NCBI RefSeq assembly: GCF_963662255.1
Contig: NC_085067.1
Coordinates: 9,921,648 to 9,985,647, forward strand
Direction of reading: 5' to 3'
DNA length: 64,000 nt
Origin: Cinclus cinclus
Taxonomy: Eukaryota; Chordata; Aves; Passeriformes; Cinclidae
The notes beneath the pieces are model-generated. The model made no database searches and was not told where the DNA came from. It saw nothing but the letters and a program-made list of their open reading frames with translations. Shown one piece after another: positions 1 to 13,250 of the stretch (the first letter of the stretch is position 1; every line of letters begins with the position of its first letter). The translations under genes were made by a program, and so were the position numbers.

Positions 1-868
1 CTACCCCTAGCAAAAGCTCTGCTGCAGCAGGGTAAACCACTGCCACAGTGCCAAATCCCCCCGGCTGAATGTGTTTTGCATCAGCTCATCGTTCCTATTG
101 CCAGATAAAATATGCTGCAATAATGAATATTGCCTCTTCATTTAAAAGTGACATGAAAAAATCATCTCCCTCCCTGGCACTGCTCCAGCCTGGGAAAGTC
201 TGAAGGAGAACAGAGCTTTGATGCCTTTGTACATCCCTCTGTTAACCCAAGTGCCAGGAGAGCATCACCAGACTCCCTCAAATGAGGGCTTTTTGCTGAG
301 GAAGAGCCTTTGTGACCTGGGAATGGCTGGGACTGCTTGGTCTGGCAAACACTGTGCATTATAGAATAATTTCAAGAGGGAAGTACAGCAATCCTAGCAC
401 TGGGAAATGGGCAGGACAGGGTTTTCCTGAAACCCTGGCTGCTCTGGACAAGGTGGCTCTTGGTGTTTTCCTGTTTGCCTTATCTCCAGGAAGGAGATAA
501 GATTTCTAATTGAAGAGCTGCATATGCTCTGTGTTCACCCCCAGCTCTGATTGAGGCCTGCTGCTGCTGGAATACATATTCATGACAGGTTTTGCTTAGA
601 GTAAAGCAAGTTATTTTTGTGGAAATACATAGGGCAAGAATCCTTTCAATTTGTTACCTCCTGAAGTGTCTCTGGTGATTGGAATGAGAAGCAAAGTGGT
701 GGCTTTGGGTCTGCATCAGTCTGGGAGAAAGGGGGACATTCATTAGGGAGAAGTGTCTTGGAAGGGGATGTGAAGCATTCACAAGTACTAAGGGATCCTG
801 CCATTTATACTTGGGTTTATTCCCAGATCACTCCTGGCTTCTGTGACATCCTTACATTATTACTAGAT

Positions 869-1052
869 AATTCTGGAATGGTTGGACTTGGAGGGACCTT
901 CAAGCTCATCTCAGGGACACTTTCCACTATCCCAGGCTCTTCTGAGTTCCATCCAACCTGGCCTTGGGCACTGCCAGGGATCCAGGGGCAGCCACAGCTG
1001 CTCTGGGCACCCTGTGCCAGGGCCTGCCCACCCTCACAGGAAAGGATGTTTT
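869..1052 (-). mobile_element. CR1 LINE fragment, 3' region
   Basis: Matches the CR1 3' consensus read in reverse: TTCTGGAATGGTTGGACTTG then GGCCTTGGGCACTGCCAGGG and the GCCTGCCCACCCTCACAGG word. The octamer end is lost. Confidence 0.9.
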
Positions 1053-2144
1053 CCTGATAACCGATTTAAATCTATGCTCTTTATCAGATCTATTGTTTGA
1101 GCTGGATAAACTGCTCCAGGTGAGCTGCTGGCCCAGCCTGGGAGTGGCCGTGTCACCAAGGAGTTACTGGGGTGTGTCCCTGTCTGCCCACAGATACCAA
1201 CCCCTTGTCCTTCCCCAGCACTGCCAGGGTCAGGCAGATCCCAGAGCCACAGGAGAGCTGGTGCTGGTTTCTGATGGAATGTGAACTTTCAGCATGCTGT
1301 GGAGATGAGATCTCCCATTCAATTAATACACTTAATTATAACGCCAAATAATTACTTGAAGGGGAAAAAAAAAAAAAGGCGCTCCAGGTGATGGATTATG
1401 TCCACAGCTGAGTGTGTCTTGAATGAAGGCACATCAGGACTGCTCCTTTCCTGGAGAGAAAATTCCTTTGAAAAAGCACATGCCTGGGTCTGTCTGTGCA
1501 AATCCACCCTCCTTCCCTTTTCCACTTGAATTATAAAATGTTTCTGTTTGTTTTATAGAAGCATTCAGTTGGCTTTGATAAGGAACATGATGTTATTTAC
1601 TGTGCTTTAGCCTTGTACTTTAATCTGTGTTTTAGCAGCAGAACAAATTAACTGCTTTCTCCATCTCCAGACAGAGCTCTCTGGTCCACAGCCAGCTGAG
1701 CCTCCCAACAAAGGATGCTTTTAGTGCCTGCATCTTCCTGAGCTCCCATCTTTAGTGGATTATTTTACTATTCTGCCTCTGATTGGAGATCAAAAGTGGC
1801 TGTGTTTAAAGCTCTGTATTTACACTAAAGCAGCATAAGCCCCCCCTGAGCTGCTGCAGCTTGGCTCTGCTCCACGGAGAGCACCCAGAGTTATTCCCAA
1901 TCCTGAGCTTTGCCAGTGTCTCAGGGATCTGACATACGTGGAGTGAAGTGGCAAATGCTGCTCAGGCAGCCAGGGATTATTCACCCTGGGAATTAACAGA
2001 TGGGGAAATTAGGAAGCTAGAGAAACCTCCTGACAGGGGGTTGTCTTTTGTAGGCTAGGACCAGGGCAGGGATTGTCCCCTGTCCTGGCACTGTGTGGAC
2101 ACCTGGGGTCAGTTTTGTGCCCCTCAGGACAAGACAGACCCTGA

Positions 2145-2500
2145 GGGGCTGCAGCATGTCCAGGGAAGGGGCTGGAGCCCCAGGAGCAGCTGAGGGAGCT
2201 GGGGAAGGGGCTCAGCCTGGAGAAAAGGAGGCTCAGGGGGGACCCTGTGGCTCTGCACAACTCCCTGACAGGAGGGGACAGCCGGGGGGATTTGGGATCT
2301 GCTCCAGGGAACAGGGACAGGAGGATAGGGAACGGCCTCAGGCTGGGCAGGGGAGGCTCAGGGTGGATTTTAGGGAGTCCCCGTCCCTGGGAGGGTTTAA
2401 CAGCCCTGGGGATGTGGGGCAGTGGTGGCTTTGGTGGTTCTGGGACTATTTGGGCTTGATCTCTGAGGGCTTTTCCAACCTTAAAGAAGCTGGGATTCAG
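2145..2500 (+). mobile_element. CR1 LINE fragment, 3' region
   Basis: Shows GCTCAGCCTGGAGAAAAGGA, CTGCACAACTCCCTGACAGG and a decayed CTTTTCCAACCTTAAAGAAG 3' end. This is a different subfamily from the 869-1052 copy and is the same as those at 5070 and 40497. Confidence 0.9.
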
Positions 2501-5069
2501 CATCCTCTTCCCCAAACAAAGCTCCAGAAATCTGGTGCTGCAGCATCTAGGAAATCAGGGAAAGCCTCATCACTGGTGACCAAATCCACTGTGGTCCTGA
2601 ATGTGTTATCCCAACAGTTTGGGGTGGAAGTGGTGGAGAACTTCAGGCTGTTGCAGCTTTGGATGGGTTTTTCTGACCAGATCCTCCTAGAAGGAATTCC
2701 AGGTCCTGGTAAATAGCCACTTTCTTCTGGCCAACATTATCACAAAAAATATTATTTCCTTGCTGGGAAGCTACTTATCCAAACTTTGCTGAGCCCTGAT
2801 TATATCTCAGTTCTTTGGAAAGGATTTAAAGAAGATCATGTTTTAAATTCACTTGCATTTCCTTCCACTGCTGCCTACACAGTAAAAAAAACTAAAACCT
2901 CACATAAAATATCTGTTTTTTCTTAGTCCTCAGTTATAAATCACTGCATTTCATATGCTTTTCCACTTGTCTTGTTCAAATATAGATTGTGCCATGCACA
3001 GAAATGCAGAATTATTTAAGGCTCAATAAAAAAAGGGACTCTAAAGCTCTTTGTTTTTCCACGTATTTGCATCTTTGGGCTGAATTTGGCAGGAAACCAC
3101 TGGCAGCAGAAGTCACATTCCCTGTCCACAAGGATCATTTAGACCTTACTGCAACATTCAAGCAATCATCATAAGCATACTGCAAATTCTTATCCCCCTT
3201 TTAGTTCTCATGCTGTACCTCAATTGTGACGCTTGCCAGACAGAAAATTCCTGAAATAAAACCAGGTGCTGCAGGAGTTATGTGAAACGGTTTTGCTGAG
3301 GTGAGAGGACAGTTGGAATATTATTGTCCTAACTATGAAATGGAAACCACATTTAGAAAATGAAAAGTTTTTCCTGTTTAAGAAGGAAGGCAGAGTTTTC
3401 GTGGTGCAGGTTCCATGTGTTGCCCTGAATTGGCTGCAAAATTTCTTGGGGGGGGAAAAAAAAAACTCTGGAACTTTCTCCCCTTGGGAATGTTTTCACT
3501 GGTTGCACACTGATGGAAGCTGTGCTGCTAATAAATTACTTGCCTCAAAAGAAAATGCAGGAGAGGGTTTTAGGAACTCTTGTTTGAATGCCTTGTGATG
3601 ATTCCAATGATTCCACAGCTCAGGATGCAGGGAATTCTTGGTGCCCCTTCCTTGCTTCCTACCACCAGAGTAGAAGGGGCTGGATCCACCTGCCCTTCCC
3701 TCCCAAACAGTTTCCAACAGCTCAAAGTTCAATGAAATTTCCTTTTTTCCATGTAACAGCCCCCAAAACCCTTGTGGGTATGGAATATCTGGCTCTAGCT
3801 GGATGAGGAGTTATCTTTATGGGCTGAAGGTGTCATCCAGCTTCTGTGCTCTCATTTCCTCTGCAAAAGCCACAAAAGCAAAGCTGGCAGAGCCTTCCCC
3901 ACACTTTTCCTTTGGCTTTGGCTTCTCAGTCAGTCACCCCGCACATGTCCCACTGTCCCCAAATTCCACACAAACCCAGGACCTGGGAAAATGCTTCCCT
4001 GTGTAAATACCCCTGCAGAAATGGCTTTCCTGGAGATTCCTGTATACATCCAAGTCTCAACCTGGCACCATGCTAATATGAGCAGAATTAATTAAAATAT
4101 AATGCATGGCCTGGGAAATGAAACTCAATTTCACCTCTGCTCTGGAGCCGAGGTATTCTGACATGAACATGGTAATAAGTGTTGGGAATGCAGGTGAATA
4201 TCCTGCAAATTAAAGGGGGAATGGAGTGTTTTCTAATTTTATCTGGAAAAACACATGCAGGATGGCAGGGGGGCAGCTGGTGCAGGATTAATCACTTCCC
4301 AACCCCTGTGGTTGGGCTTTGGGGACACTTGAATGGCTGCCTGCTTGATCAGGGAAAAGAAAGGGAATTTTGGGCAGCCTGCCCAGCACACACAAAAGGT
4401 GCCATTAACTGCCTGCAACTGCCCAGTTTTTCCAAGTTAGTTTTCCTTAAAGACTATTATTGAAGCAATTATTTTCTATTTTTCCTCCTGTAAAAGAGTC
4501 CATGGGAAGAGCCAAAATGTTTGTGCCATGCAATTGCTGCTCATGATCTTTATGGCATTTAAACAAGTACAGAAAATTATTGACTTGTGACTCTGAGCTG
4601 GCTACAAGAATTTATTCCTTCCCAAGCAGCAGCCAAGGAGAAATCTTCTGGCTGTTTCTATTCCAATTTTTTCCATAATTTTGTTGTTATGGATCTGAAC
4701 TCCTGTTGTCTCCCAGGCTTGTTTTTGCCAGGAATATAGGCACATCCTGTTGGACCACTGAGCTTGTGAAGAGTGGTGAGGAACAAAGGAAAGATGTGGC
4801 CTAAACTGGGGGCTCATGGATGGCTGGAAGCTGCTACGGTGTAGATGCAGCTAGCTCTGGTTTTGTGCTGTAAATCCTTGGATTTGGCATGGAATAAAAA
4901 TCTTTCAGCCCACCACAGTCCTGCTGAGGTACAAACCATCAGCAAAGCCACGGGTGGCTGTGGTCACTGGGACTTGTGGGGACCCTTCAGGAGGGCCTGG
5001 AGATTTGGGACCCCCCCCAATCTGACCTTCTGTACCCCACTGAGCTCCCATCATTCTGTGCTGACTCTG

Positions 5070-5470
5070 GGGAGAGCTGAGGGAGCTGGGGAAGGGGCTC
5101 AGCCTGGAGAAAAGGAGGCTCAGGGGGGACCTTGTGGCTCTGCACAACTCCCTGACAGGAGGGGACAGCTGGGGGGGATTTGGGATCTGCTCCAGGGAAC
5201 AGGGACAGGAGGAGAGGGAACGGCCTCAGGCTGGGCCAGGGGAGGCTCAGAGCAGACACCAGGAGGAATTTCCCCATGGAAAGGGTGGTCAGGCACTGGA
5301 AGGAGCTGCCCAGGGAGGTTTGGAGTGCCCATCCCTGGAGGGGTCCAAGGAAGGGCTGGATGTGGCATTCAGTGCTCTGGGCTGGGGACAAGGTGGGGAT
5401 CAGGCACAGCTTGGACTCAATGGACTGGGAGGGATTTTCCAACTGCAGTGATCCTGGGGTTCTGGGACCA
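5070..5470 (+). mobile_element. CR1 LINE fragment, 3' region
   Basis: Same subfamily as 2145-2500 and more complete: GGGAGCTGGGGAAGGGGCTC through GATTTTCCAACTGCAGTGAT and CCTGGGGTTCTGGG. Confidence 0.92.
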
Positions 5471-5650
5471 TCTCTGAAGTGGCAGGAGGGTGCTGGAGTG
5501 TTGGAGGTGTGACCAAGGAAGGGGTTTAGATGACCCAGCTCAGGTTTTGGTGATTCAAGTCCCAGCTGTCCAATGTCCCTAAAGCCACATATGGCTGTGA
5601 GCTCTCCTTGCAGGGCTGGAGTTGGGTTTCCTGCTTCAGTAATTTGTGAT

Positions 5651-5795
5651 CACAGATTCCCAAAATGTGAGGGACCTCAAAACCCATCTCATTCCACCCC
5701 TGCCATGGGCAGGGACACCTTCCACTGCCCCAGTTGTTCCACGCCCTGTCCAGCCTGGCCTTGGACGCTCCAGGGATTCCAGCCACATTCCTGGT
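5651..5795 (-). mobile_element. CR1 LINE fragment, 3' end
   Basis: CACAGATTCCCAAAATG, then CACCCCTGCCATGGGCAGGG and CAGCCTGGCCTTGGACGCTC. It sits 180 bases from the + copy before it, in opposite orientation. Confidence 0.88.
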
Positions 5796-6780
5796 GAGAT
5801 TGGTGACTGTGCCTGAGTTTGCTCTTCCCATGACCCATGTGTGCTGCTCCAGCTCTAGCTGTGCTGCTGCTCCTCTGCTTTCCTGGCCTGGCTTTTGTTC
5901 ACAAAGTGCTTCATTCACCCTCTTATTCTTCTTCTCCCTCCCTCCTGCACAGCAGATCAGAGCAGGGCTGGAGCCTACAGGGCTCACATTCTGTTCCTTA
6001 GAAAGAGTAAAGAAAAACTGATTCAGGGCTTTGGCCTCACACTGCCCTTGTGTCCCTCCAGCCAACATGTCCTAAAGGTTTGTCGTGTTGGATGAAATCA
6101 CATCTGTATCCAATATCCTTTATCACCTCTGTTTTCAGGATGACAGGGAGGGGTTGTGTTGCAGCATATTTTATCATTTTTTGGTAAATGGGGCTCTTCT
6201 AGAAGCTCTGAGGACTTGTCCAGGCTTTTGTCACCTTCAGCATTCAGTGTTGGGTGTCCTCAACATCTTGTGGTCCCTTCTTTGCCCAAGAAAAATCCTG
6301 GGATGGCTGTTCAAAAAGGAAAGCTGTTGGCTGGATGATATCACAGCTGTTTCATCACACAGCTGTGACTGAACTTCTACCCCTGATGCAGCTCTTTCAA
6401 GGAAAACTTGCCCTGCCAAGTGGCCAAGAGACAAGGCTGAATCAGTCCTTGGTGTGCAGAGGGCATGGAAGGAGCCTGGAGGAATCCCTGTGGAGCATGG
6501 CAGGAGAGAGGAGGCTGTGCAAATCCATACAACCTATATCATAAATATGGGATATTTGGGATGTGGGGCCTGCCAAGGACTGGAAGTGACCCTGGCCCAG
6601 TGCAGAGGAAGAGCTGTTGTCCAAACTGGGATTTTCTGGGAACAGCTGTTTCAATATCTCTATTTCCAGGCAGCTTCGTAAATTTCAATGAAATTCCATG
6701 TGGCAGTGGATTTTATGTGTTGAAAGCTGGAGCTTAGATGCTTCAGAGTTTAGTTCCAAACTGAATTGTTTGTTGTCTGC

Positions 6781-7120
6781 AGCAGGGGAGGGAATGGGAT
6801 TGTGTCCCTGTGCTCAGGTGAGACCCCACCTGCAGAGCTGTCCCAGCCCTGGGCCCAGCACAGGCAAGACCTGGAGCTGCTGCAGAGAGTCCAGAGGAGG
6901 CACCAGGATGATCAGAGGATGGAGCAGCTCTGCTGGAGGAAAGGCTGGGAGAGCTGGGATTGTTCAGCTGGAGAGGGATGTGGGAGTGTCCCAGGCCAGG
7001 CTGGACGGGTCTTGGAGCAGCCTGGGACAGTGGAAGGTGTGCCTGTCCATGGCAGGGGTGGAATGAGTTGAGCTTTAAGGTCCCTTCCAGCCCAAACCAC
7101 TCTGGGATTCTGTGAATTCC
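6781..7120 (+). mobile_element. CR1 LINE copy, 3' region with terminal motif
   Basis: Contains GACCCCACCTGCAGAGCTGT, a GGATGATCAGAGGATGGAGC block, then skips to GTCCCAGGCCAGGCTGGACG and ends TGGGATTCTGTGAATTCC. The middle part present in other copies (as at 23898) is deleted. Confidence 0.92.
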
Positions 7121-9416
7121 AGCAATTTAAAGTGGGAATTTGTCAGTGGTAGCAGAAGCTGTGGTTTCTTGGAGCCCAGCCCAGGGAAGGAGCTCACTTC
7201 CAGGCTCTCCAGGGCACTTAGTATCAGCAAGACTGAGAAAAGGGAGGAGGGGCTCAGCAGACTTTAACAATGCTCGGAAGCACCAGATAAAATGAGTTTT
7301 GTGATCTAGGTGAAATGTTTAACTCAACATCTCAACATTAATAAATGTGATTATAATAAAAATGTCACATTATAAATGTGATTATGATCAACATTTCACG
7401 TTATAAAAAAGCCACTGCAATAAAGGGACATTTTGATGGGCAGCCTTGGCTCTGATGGTGTCTCATAAGTGAAGCAGCAAGATCAGTAAATAAGCCCTGT
7501 CTCTGCTTTACCTTTTCTCTTAATACCACAGCTGATGAATTTTAAGTGCAGGCAGCTCAAATAGGAGAGGACGGGACAGGGTTTGTCTCAGCAGTGGCAG
7601 TGGGGGATCACAGTTCTTCCACTGAAATCAGGAATGTGTTTCCCAAGTCTGTATTGAAGTCGGAATGACTGGAGAAGAGACAACATGACAAGCAGGACAG
7701 GAAAGAGGATTTAAATGGCTGAAGAGCAGGGGTTTAAAAAACAAGGGAAAAAATTCCAGGCATCCTCCCCATGTCGCAATGAAGGGGTTTGTCCTCAAGG
7801 TTGTTGAGATAATCCCACTTTTCCTCAGGGCCTCTGTAACCTCCCATCACTCTGCTTCCCACGCCTTTCTGTTCCTCTCTCCTGTCACTTTGAAGCTTCC
7901 CCTGGTTTGAAAAGCAGCTCCAGCATTTCCTACCCTTGGTTCCCTCCCAGTGGCTCCGACAGGAGGAGATTGACAGTGGCCTTTATCTGAAGGCAGAGTA
8001 TGAATTTTAGTCAATAGAGAATGAGGGCTGCTCTCAGATTTCATTTTGTTTTCTCAGCCTGGTTAATTGTGGCAGGAATTGCTGTGCCTGTCTGGGCACA
8101 GTGCTAGGAGAAGCTGCCTTTCAGTGCCTTAATTGAATTCCTTCGTGCAGGGGACCGTGGGGATGCTGGGGAGCAGAGCCTGATGGTATCACACAGGAGG
8201 GGTTGAGCAGCCCTGCACCAGCAGGATTATACATCAGTGCTAATATATTGGGTATAAATATTATCATAGATATTATTATATATATGAACTTCCTTGTAAA
8301 AGTCGGGGCTGCTTTGTTTTTGGGAGAGAGAAATCGTGGCAGCATTAACTGATTTAAATATCATTAATTTCTTTGAGGATGAAGATTCCATCCAAGCCTT
8401 ACACCAGCTGAAAATGCTGAAAATTGGGAGCCCGAAGCCAGAAATGCTGAAGCAGCATAATATATTGTTTCCCTTGTTCCTTCCTGTTCACAGCTGTGAT
8501 AAATTCAGAGGATGAATTGAGCCCCAGCCTTTTCTCCTGCCTGATGAGATTCAGGTTTAACATCCTGGCCAGGTCCAGGCTTGCATTCATTCCAGGGATT
8601 TCATGCATTTCACCATCTTTGCTGCAAAGCAGGGCTCAAAGCTGCAAAATTACTTTTCTGCAAAGTGAATGTTGTCAGTTTGAGCTTCCTGATTGGGAAA
8701 AAAGATCCATTTCCACGTTCCTTCTGAGCCTTTGGTAGGGAATTTGCCCATCTGGCCGTGGTTCTGTGCAGTCTCCTGGGTGTGAGCAGGCACTGAGTCT
8801 TCCGCAGCACAGACTGGGGCTATAAATAAGCAAAGAGCAAGATTTTTTTCCTTTCCCCCCCCCGCCCTGAATTCCTCTCATCCTTACGTATTCTCTGCAG
8901 CAAATGTAATTCTTCACCTGTTTCCTGGGCACTGGAAAGGTCAGTCCTTTGCACAATCCAGCACTGGAGTTGTGGCCTGGCTGTTCCAGGTTCCTTTTGG
9001 AATTCTGAACAGCTATTTTATACTTTCATTCCCCATCTTTAAAATGGGAATAAGGAGTCTTTTTTGTGCCTTTATGTGCAGCAGAGAATATATTTGGCCA
9101 CAATGCTCTGCAAATCCAGCTCCCAGTGAATTGCCACTAATTCCAAGAATAAAAATCAGTGTTACCCTGAATGGATGGTCGTGGAATCTCAGAATATCCT
9201 GGTTTGGTGAGTTTAAGAGATAAAGGACCATCTTAAAATTCATAAGATGTATTTTCATGGGTCTGAGCTTTGAGCTTTATTGAAGATAAGGGTTTTTTGA
9301 AGGACTCAGTAGCCAGTACTGCACCAAAAGCCATCACAGCCCTGGGGGTATTCTCACCTGTTTGCCATTTACTGTTAAATATTCATGTTGTTATCAAACT
9401 TATGTTAAAGGAAATA

Positions 9417-9510
9417 ATGGAGTCATTAAGGTTGGAAAAGATCTCCAATGTTTAAGTCCAACCTGAACCACTGAACCACATCATGAAGTCCTACACTTTT
9501 GAACAAGAAA
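9417..9510 (-). mobile_element. CR1 LINE fragment, 3' end of an older subfamily
   Basis: AGTCATTAAGGTTGGAAAAG and TTTAAGTCCAACCTGAACCA match the reverse of an older avian CR1 3' end. Confidence 0.75.
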
Positions 9511-9694
9511 AATTTTTAAAATTACAAAATAAGCTTGAGCTGCTGTTCAAGTATCTGGGAAGCCTCGGCAGGCCAGAAACAAGGTAAAAAAAAGTCAATC
9601 CTTGATCAAGCCCTGGAGATTTTGACTGGTGTGAGTTTGCAGGGTGCAGGTGTGGCTGGGAGCCTGTGCTGAGCCAGGCACAGCACAGGGCTGC

Positions 9695-9800
9695 TTCATG
9701 GGCTGCCCATTAATTATGCAATAACTCACCCGGGGCTAATTAAGCAGCTCAGTTGTAAAAAAGGCATCAGGGAATTGGCTACAGGGCCTTTGTTTGGAGA
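9695..9800. promoter_or_regulatory. Candidate conserved non-coding element in the upstream intron
   Basis: Two TAATTA cores (9711-9716 and 9737-9742) flank ATGCAATAACTCACCCGGGG. It lies just left of the 11-bp minisatellite. Confidence 0.35.
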
Positions 9801-9836
9801 GCACAATGCAGTGTTTGGGTTGGGGAAGCCAAGCAT

Positions 9837-10432
9837 GATCCCATTGTGATCCCTTCATGATCTCATTGGGATCCCATTGTGATCCCATCATGATCCCATT
9901 GTGATTCCATCATGATCCCATTGTGATCCTATTGTGATTCCATCATGATCCCACTGTGATCCCATTCTGATCTTATTGTGATCCCATTCTGATCTTATTG
10001 TGATCCCGTTGTGATCCCATCATGATCCCATTGTGATTCCATCATGATCCCATTGTGATTCCATCATGATCCCACTGTGATTCCACTGTGATCCCATTCT
10101 GATCTTATTGTGATCCCATTGTGATCCCATCATGATCCCATTGTGATTCCATCATGATCCCATTGTGATTCCACTGTGATCCTGTTGTGATCCCATCATG
10201 ATCCTGTTGTGATCCCAGTGTGATCCTATTGTGATTCCATCATGATCCCACAGTGATCCCACTGTGATCCCATTCTGATCTCATTGTGATCCCACTGTGA
10301 TCCCATTGTGATCCCCGTGTGATCCTGCTTTTGATCCACTTGTGATCCTGTTGTGATCCCGTTGTGATCTTGTTGTGAATCCCACTGTGATCCCGTTGCA
10401 ATCCTGGTGTGATCCCATTGTGATCCCGCTGT
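9837..10432. repeat. 11-bp minisatellite, about 54 units
   Basis: Head-to-tail units of GATCCCATTGT with variants such as GATCCCATCAT, GATTCCATCAT, GATCTTATTGT and GATCCCACTGT. Every unit read has 11 bp. A higher-order alternation of -ATTGT and -ATCAT units is visible in the first half. Minus-strand open frames over it encode only a DHNGITMGSQW-like repeat and are not genes. Confidence 0.96.
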
Positions 10433-10632
10433 GCCCTTGGAGCTGGAGCAGATCCAGGAATGTGCCTGGAGGCAGCAGGGTGGGATTGGGGTACCCAGCA
10501 CCACCATCCTGAGAATATATCACTTTTAACTGAAGCAGAGAGGAAGTGCTTCTCTTCAAGGTGGCACAGCGCCTTCTGGCCTGGGCCTGCACCCAAATTC
10601 CTGATGTCCATCATCCGCCTTTCTATCCCTAC

Positions 10633-10722
10633 TGGAAGGTGTCCCTGCCCATGGCAGGGGCTGGAGCTGGAGGAGCTGTAAGGTCCCTTCCATCCCAAAC
10701 TACTCAAAGATTCTCTGAGTCC
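10633..10722 (+). mobile_element. CR1 LINE fragment, 3' end
   Basis: CTGGAAGGTGTCCCTGCCCATGGCA-type sequence ends AAAGATTCTCTGAGTCC. It lies 200 bases past the 11-bp minisatellite. Confidence 0.85.
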
Positions 10723-13040
10723 ATGAATCTGCTACCAGCCTGGTGAATGTGGCTGTTCCTGGTGGGAACAGCAACTCTCTTGAGCAGGTTTAATAATCCT
10801 GAAATTTTGTCACTAAGTTGGGCTCAGGTTGCCTGGCTTCAGGTGGAACTTGAGGGGGATAAGATGTCACAATTCCCCTTTTTTCATATAAAAACTGTCA
10901 AAGTGATGGATTTGGTCAGAAGTGGTCTCAGTCTGACTCAGAGTCATCAGAAAGGCAGAAGCTCTTGGAGGGTGTGGAATTGCCAACAGTTCACAAGAGC
11001 TGGGCTGGTTTATCAAACACCCTTCTGATTGCTTGGTCTGTTCGTCTGGGGCTGTTTGGGGTGCAGTGGCAGGGAAGGATTCCCATGTGGGAGCAGCCAG
11101 GAGGAGGAGAAAGCTCTAAGTAGAAAGGTGGAATCAGAGCAGAGACTGACACTGGCGAAGGGAAGCAGGAGGGACTCTTGGTGGCCACTAAAGCTAATTA
11201 AACCAGACCTTTTTTGGCTCCAGGGGGTACCAGTAAAGATTTTAACGCTGTCCTGGCCCCTGCAGAGAACCCCCAGCCCTGCTGGAGTGTTTGTTGCTCT
11301 CCTGGCTGTCTCTGTGGGAGCAGCAGTGCTGTGTCTGCTGTGGAGTCTCTCACACGCGTCCGTGGGCGTCCTGTGTAAATCACAGCTTGTTTACTTACCT
11401 TTCACCGAGACTTAGGATGAAGTGTGCCCACAAAAGGAATTAAAAACTTAGCAAGCAGAAAGGTAAAATTGTCCTTTCCAGGGAAGACATTGGGGATGAC
11501 TGGCAGCTCTTAGTGTGTACCTGTGCTGCATCTGGAAAATATTTTGACAGTTCAAACTGAAAGCAGACTTTGGAGTTTGGATTGTCTTTTTGAAAAAAAA
11601 ACATGGTGTGGAACACAGCTTTGATGCCTTAATGGAATCTAGAGAGCTCAATAATATGTTTCAGGTTTGGATAAAAGAGAGGTAAAATTGCTTCCAGCAC
11701 TTTTTTGCTCAAGGAAAACAAAGCCCAAATCATCTCTCTGTGATGTCTCATCTGTAGTAGTTTAGCAGTGTGATATCTAAGTACAGCTTTGGTAGAGCTT
11801 TCTGGGACTTCTCAGCTCAGGAAGGAGATCCAAAAGGACTGGGACATGCTCTGAGTTACTTTGTATTGACCTTTCCTTGAAATAAAGAGCACAAACTGAA
11901 GTGAGGTCCAGGTGGATGGTTCGATTTTCCAGGATCATCTGCCCATGGCTCAGTGGGACATGCAGGATGTCAGGGAGAGGTGGCAGGAGTCTGTGTGGCT
12001 GAAGAAAGAGCTCCTGACATTAAAACAAACACTCCAAAGGTGAAAGCAGAGTCAGATCCCTCAGGGAGAACCCAGACACGATCCAGGTCTGTGAGGGTGG
12101 GATTGGGAGAGCCAAAGCCCACCTGGACTTGAATCTGGTGGAAGACCTGGAGGGCAACAGCAAAACTTCTGTGGGTCAGTCCGAGGTGGAGGAAGAGCAA
12201 GGAAAGCATGGGGCTGCTGCTGGCTGGGGCTGGGCAGCTGGAGAAGGGTCAGGTCCCCAACACCTCCTTCATCTGGGCAGACTGCTCCTGGAGAAGCCTA
12301 GGTTCCCAGCAGGACTGGACATGGCCAGGTGAGCATTTACATGGACTGAGATTTAACCTCCAAACCCCCCTCTGCTGTAGCTGTTAATTCCATATTGCCA
12401 CAGGACTCCCAGGAACTCAGGCTGTGCATGGCACCTTCATAATCCCAGCTCCAGGAGTTCCTCTGCTCCCTCTCATCTCTCCTCCTGTGCTGCTTCTCAT
12501 CAATAGCTCTGTAGATTTTGGTCTATTATTTTTGCCTGCCAAGCATCCCCCCATCTCTTTATCTCCTTTTTACCTGTACATCCTTATCCTTCTTGTGGAG
12601 ACAGCTTCATCTGCAGGGACTGTGCTGCAGATAAGGAGCAACAGTTCTGGGGGTGTTTAAGTTATTTGAAGATTAGGTGAGGATGGAAGCAGCCAGCTCA
12701 GTTTATCTGCTGTTGCTTCTTGTTAATTGTCACTGGAGAGAAAAGGGGTTTTATGTTTCCAGTGATGGAGAGCAGATAACTTTTTAAATTTTACAATCTC
12801 ACTCGTTCCAGTCTCATGACTCACACTGGAATGGAAAAAATATTAATCTAAAAGATCATGAGATAGCAGCTAAACAGCTGCTTTCTTTGGGCCAGGCTTT
12901 TCCCCCTCATTCCCAGGACAGGATAAAGCCAAAGACATAAATGGTCCTGCCAGCCTTAGCATGGGGTGAGGGGCAGACACACCTCGAGTTGGCTCTTGCT
13001 GGCTCTTTCCCTCTGGTCTGGATGGAGCTGTGTCAGCAGC

Positions 13041-13250
13041 ATCCCAGAATGGTGTGGATTGGAAGGGATCTTAAAAACCACCTTGTTTGGGCAGGGACAC
13101 CTTCCACTGTCCCAGACTGCTCCAAGCCCCAATGTCCAACCTGGCCTTGGGCACTGCCAGGGATCCAGGGGCAGCCACAGCTGCTCTGGGCACCCTGTGC
13201 CAGGGCATCACCACCCTCACAGGAACAATTCCTGCCCAATATCTGATCCA
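13041..13250 (-). mobile_element. CR1 LINE fragment, 3' end
   Basis: CATCCCAGAATGGTGTGGAT through the GGGCACTGCCAGGGATCCAG block to ACAATTCCTGCCCAATATC. Confidence 0.9.

Noticed and set aside
2093..2716. 207-codon open frame
   Set aside because: Falls on a CR1 copy; the peptide is a translation of the retroposon 3' region.
4845..5477. 210-codon open frame
   Set aside because: Mostly CR1 sequence of the same subfamily as 2145-2500.
9837..10432. Regular repeats considered as a CRISPR array
   Set aside because: There are no unique spacers; the units are contiguous 11-mers in a vertebrate intron.
10226..10707. Minus-strand frames with DHNGITMGSQW repeats
   Set aside because: Translation of the 11-bp minisatellite.
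11915..11930. GGTTCGATTTTCC resembling a tRNA B box
   Set aside because: No matching A box, no acceptor stem pairing and no cloverleaf around it.
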